From: an uncultured Tolumonas sp. | Lineage (GTDB): Bacteria; Pseudomonadota; Gammaproteobacteria; Enterobacterales; Aeromonadaceae | Direction of reading: 5' to 3' | Length of the DNA: 64,000 nucleotides | Assembly (NCBI RefSeq): GCF_963556105.2 | Contig: NZ_OY829944.1 | Location: 564,501 to 628,500 of the forward strand | In this document: positions 63,355 through 64,000 of the stretch, piece by piece | How the letters are laid out: every line of letters starts with the position of its first letter | How positions within the stretch are numbered: the stretch's first letter is position 1 | The notes under the pieces: generated by a model | Told to the model about the DNA's origin: nothing | Database searches by the model: none | What the model saw: the letters and a program-made list of their open reading frames with translations, nothing else | Program-made: the position numbers and the translations under genes

Positions 63355-63523
63355 GACTACAACGCGCCTCTGCAATACTTGCGGGAGAACCGACAGACGG
63401 GCTGGCTCCCAGGGCGTCTATTGTTCTCCATATGCGATACTAACTCAATGGAATTTGTCGGTTTTTTCTTCTGACACTTAGCCAATAAGCTCAGATTGAA
63501 AAGTTAAATATTCTTTAATGTTG

Positions 63524-64000
63524 CTATTGTTCAGTTATTTCTATCGGTGCTTCGTGGTAAATCTGCTCTAATATCTGCCGTTCAAACTTGTAATGAGGAG
63601 ATGCGATCCGGTGCGCTTTGAGAGCCTGACGTACTGCAGGCGGGAAAGTTAAGCCATTGGTCATCAAGACAAAGGCCTTTCTTTTACCGGATGCAGTCTT
63701 CATAAACCCAGCCAGATTGGACACATTTTGTAATGTACCGGTTTTCGCGGTGACATTTTTGACCAATGGCGGGTTCTGCACACTGCCACGCGAACCAAGC
63801 GTGCCGCTCATACCAGCCACAGGCAGTAGCTCAATGATGTGTAACTCATCATCATGCAACGCCATATAATCCAGCACTTGCAGCATTTGTTTCGCGGTGA
63901 TCAGATTGTGTGCCGATAAACCAGAACCATCGGCCAATAACGCAGAGCCTAGATCGATACCGGCTTTGTTTTTAAGAATTCCCCGAACCGCATCGGCACC
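63524..64000 (-). CDS. dacB: D-alanyl-D-alanine carboxypeptidase DacB (PBP4), C-terminal part (5' end outside window)
   Basis: The frame is open to the window end, so 158 C-terminal residues are visible. Conserved motif 2 is LADGSGLSAHNLI and motif 3 is the KTGT triad in AKTGTLQNVSNLAGF. The first motif with the nucleophile Ser lies outside. PBP4 is a periplasmic DD-carboxypeptidase/endopeptidase of peptidoglycan. Confidence 0.9.
   Translation of the reverse strand, partial: GADAVRGILKNKAGIDLGSALLADGSGLSAHNLITAKQMLQVLDYMALHDDELHIIELLPVAGMSGTLGSRGSVQNPPLVKNVTAKTGTLQNVSNLAGFMKTASGKRKAFVLMTNGLTFPPAVRQALKAHRIASPHYKFERQILEQIYHEAPIEITEQ

Overview
The window is chromosomal DNA of a gammaproteobacterium. 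Protein sequences and gene order are closest to what I know from Aeromonadales (a Tolumonas-like organism is my guess, from recollection only). The base composition is moderate, and nearly every gene is a housekeeping gene in an arrangement shared with Escherichia, Vibrio or Aeromonas.

Layout: (1) 1-13.4 kb: relA 3' end, mazG, pyrG, eno, ftsB-ispD-ispF-truD-surE-pcm-nlpD-rpoS, then mutS convergent with rpoS. (2) 13.4-19.4 kb: pncC, SOS-controlled recA, recX, alaS, csrA and a tRNA-Ser/4x tRNA-Arg array. (3) 19.4-25.1 kb: dnaB-alr, a cheX-like gene with a small membrane-protein gene on the minus strand, dusA, a YdcH-like gene and a HAD phosphatase-like gene. (4) 25.2-30.6 kb, minus strand: miaB, ybeZ, ybeY, corC, lnt. 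(5) 30.8-36.1 kb: FmdB-type zinc ribbon, aspS, yebC, ruvC and the LexA-box-preceded ruvAB. (6) 36.1-48.4 kb: cydABX (with the 37-residue cydX), an IS110-family/IS1111-type insertion sequence, ybgC-tolQRAB-pal-cpoB, an eight-gene Lys/Val tRNA array and nadA. (7) 48.4-57.8 kb: a D-hexose-6-phosphate mutarotase gene and gapA on the minus strand, then malQ-glgB-glgX-msrB. (8) 57.8-64 kb: ansA, sppA, a nitroreductase, yfbR, alaA and the 3' part of dacB.

The least ordinary object is the insertion sequence at about 39.45-40.77 kb. Its transposase is a DEDD/IS110 recombinase with subterminal inverted repeats, and it sits exactly between the stem and the T-tract of what was once an intrinsic terminator behind cydABX. 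The roughly 200-base non-coding stretch after the transposase gene can fold into a long stem-loop closed by an 8-bp perfect stem. Its internal loop carries one segment identical to the left side of the reconstructed target and one complementary to the right side. A second predicted loop carries a segment identical to the element's own joined ends. This is the architecture of a programmable bridge RNA (seekRNA), here apparently programmed for a terminator.

Two conserved, normally intact genes (eno and yebC) each carry a single extra base in a 4-base homopolymer. This could be sequencing error or real lesions and affects how both genes should be read. Regulatory signals that can be read directly include LexA boxes for recA and ruvAB, an FNR-like and an ArcA-like site before cydA, GC-rich-discriminator promoters before both tRNA arrays, and many intrinsic terminators.
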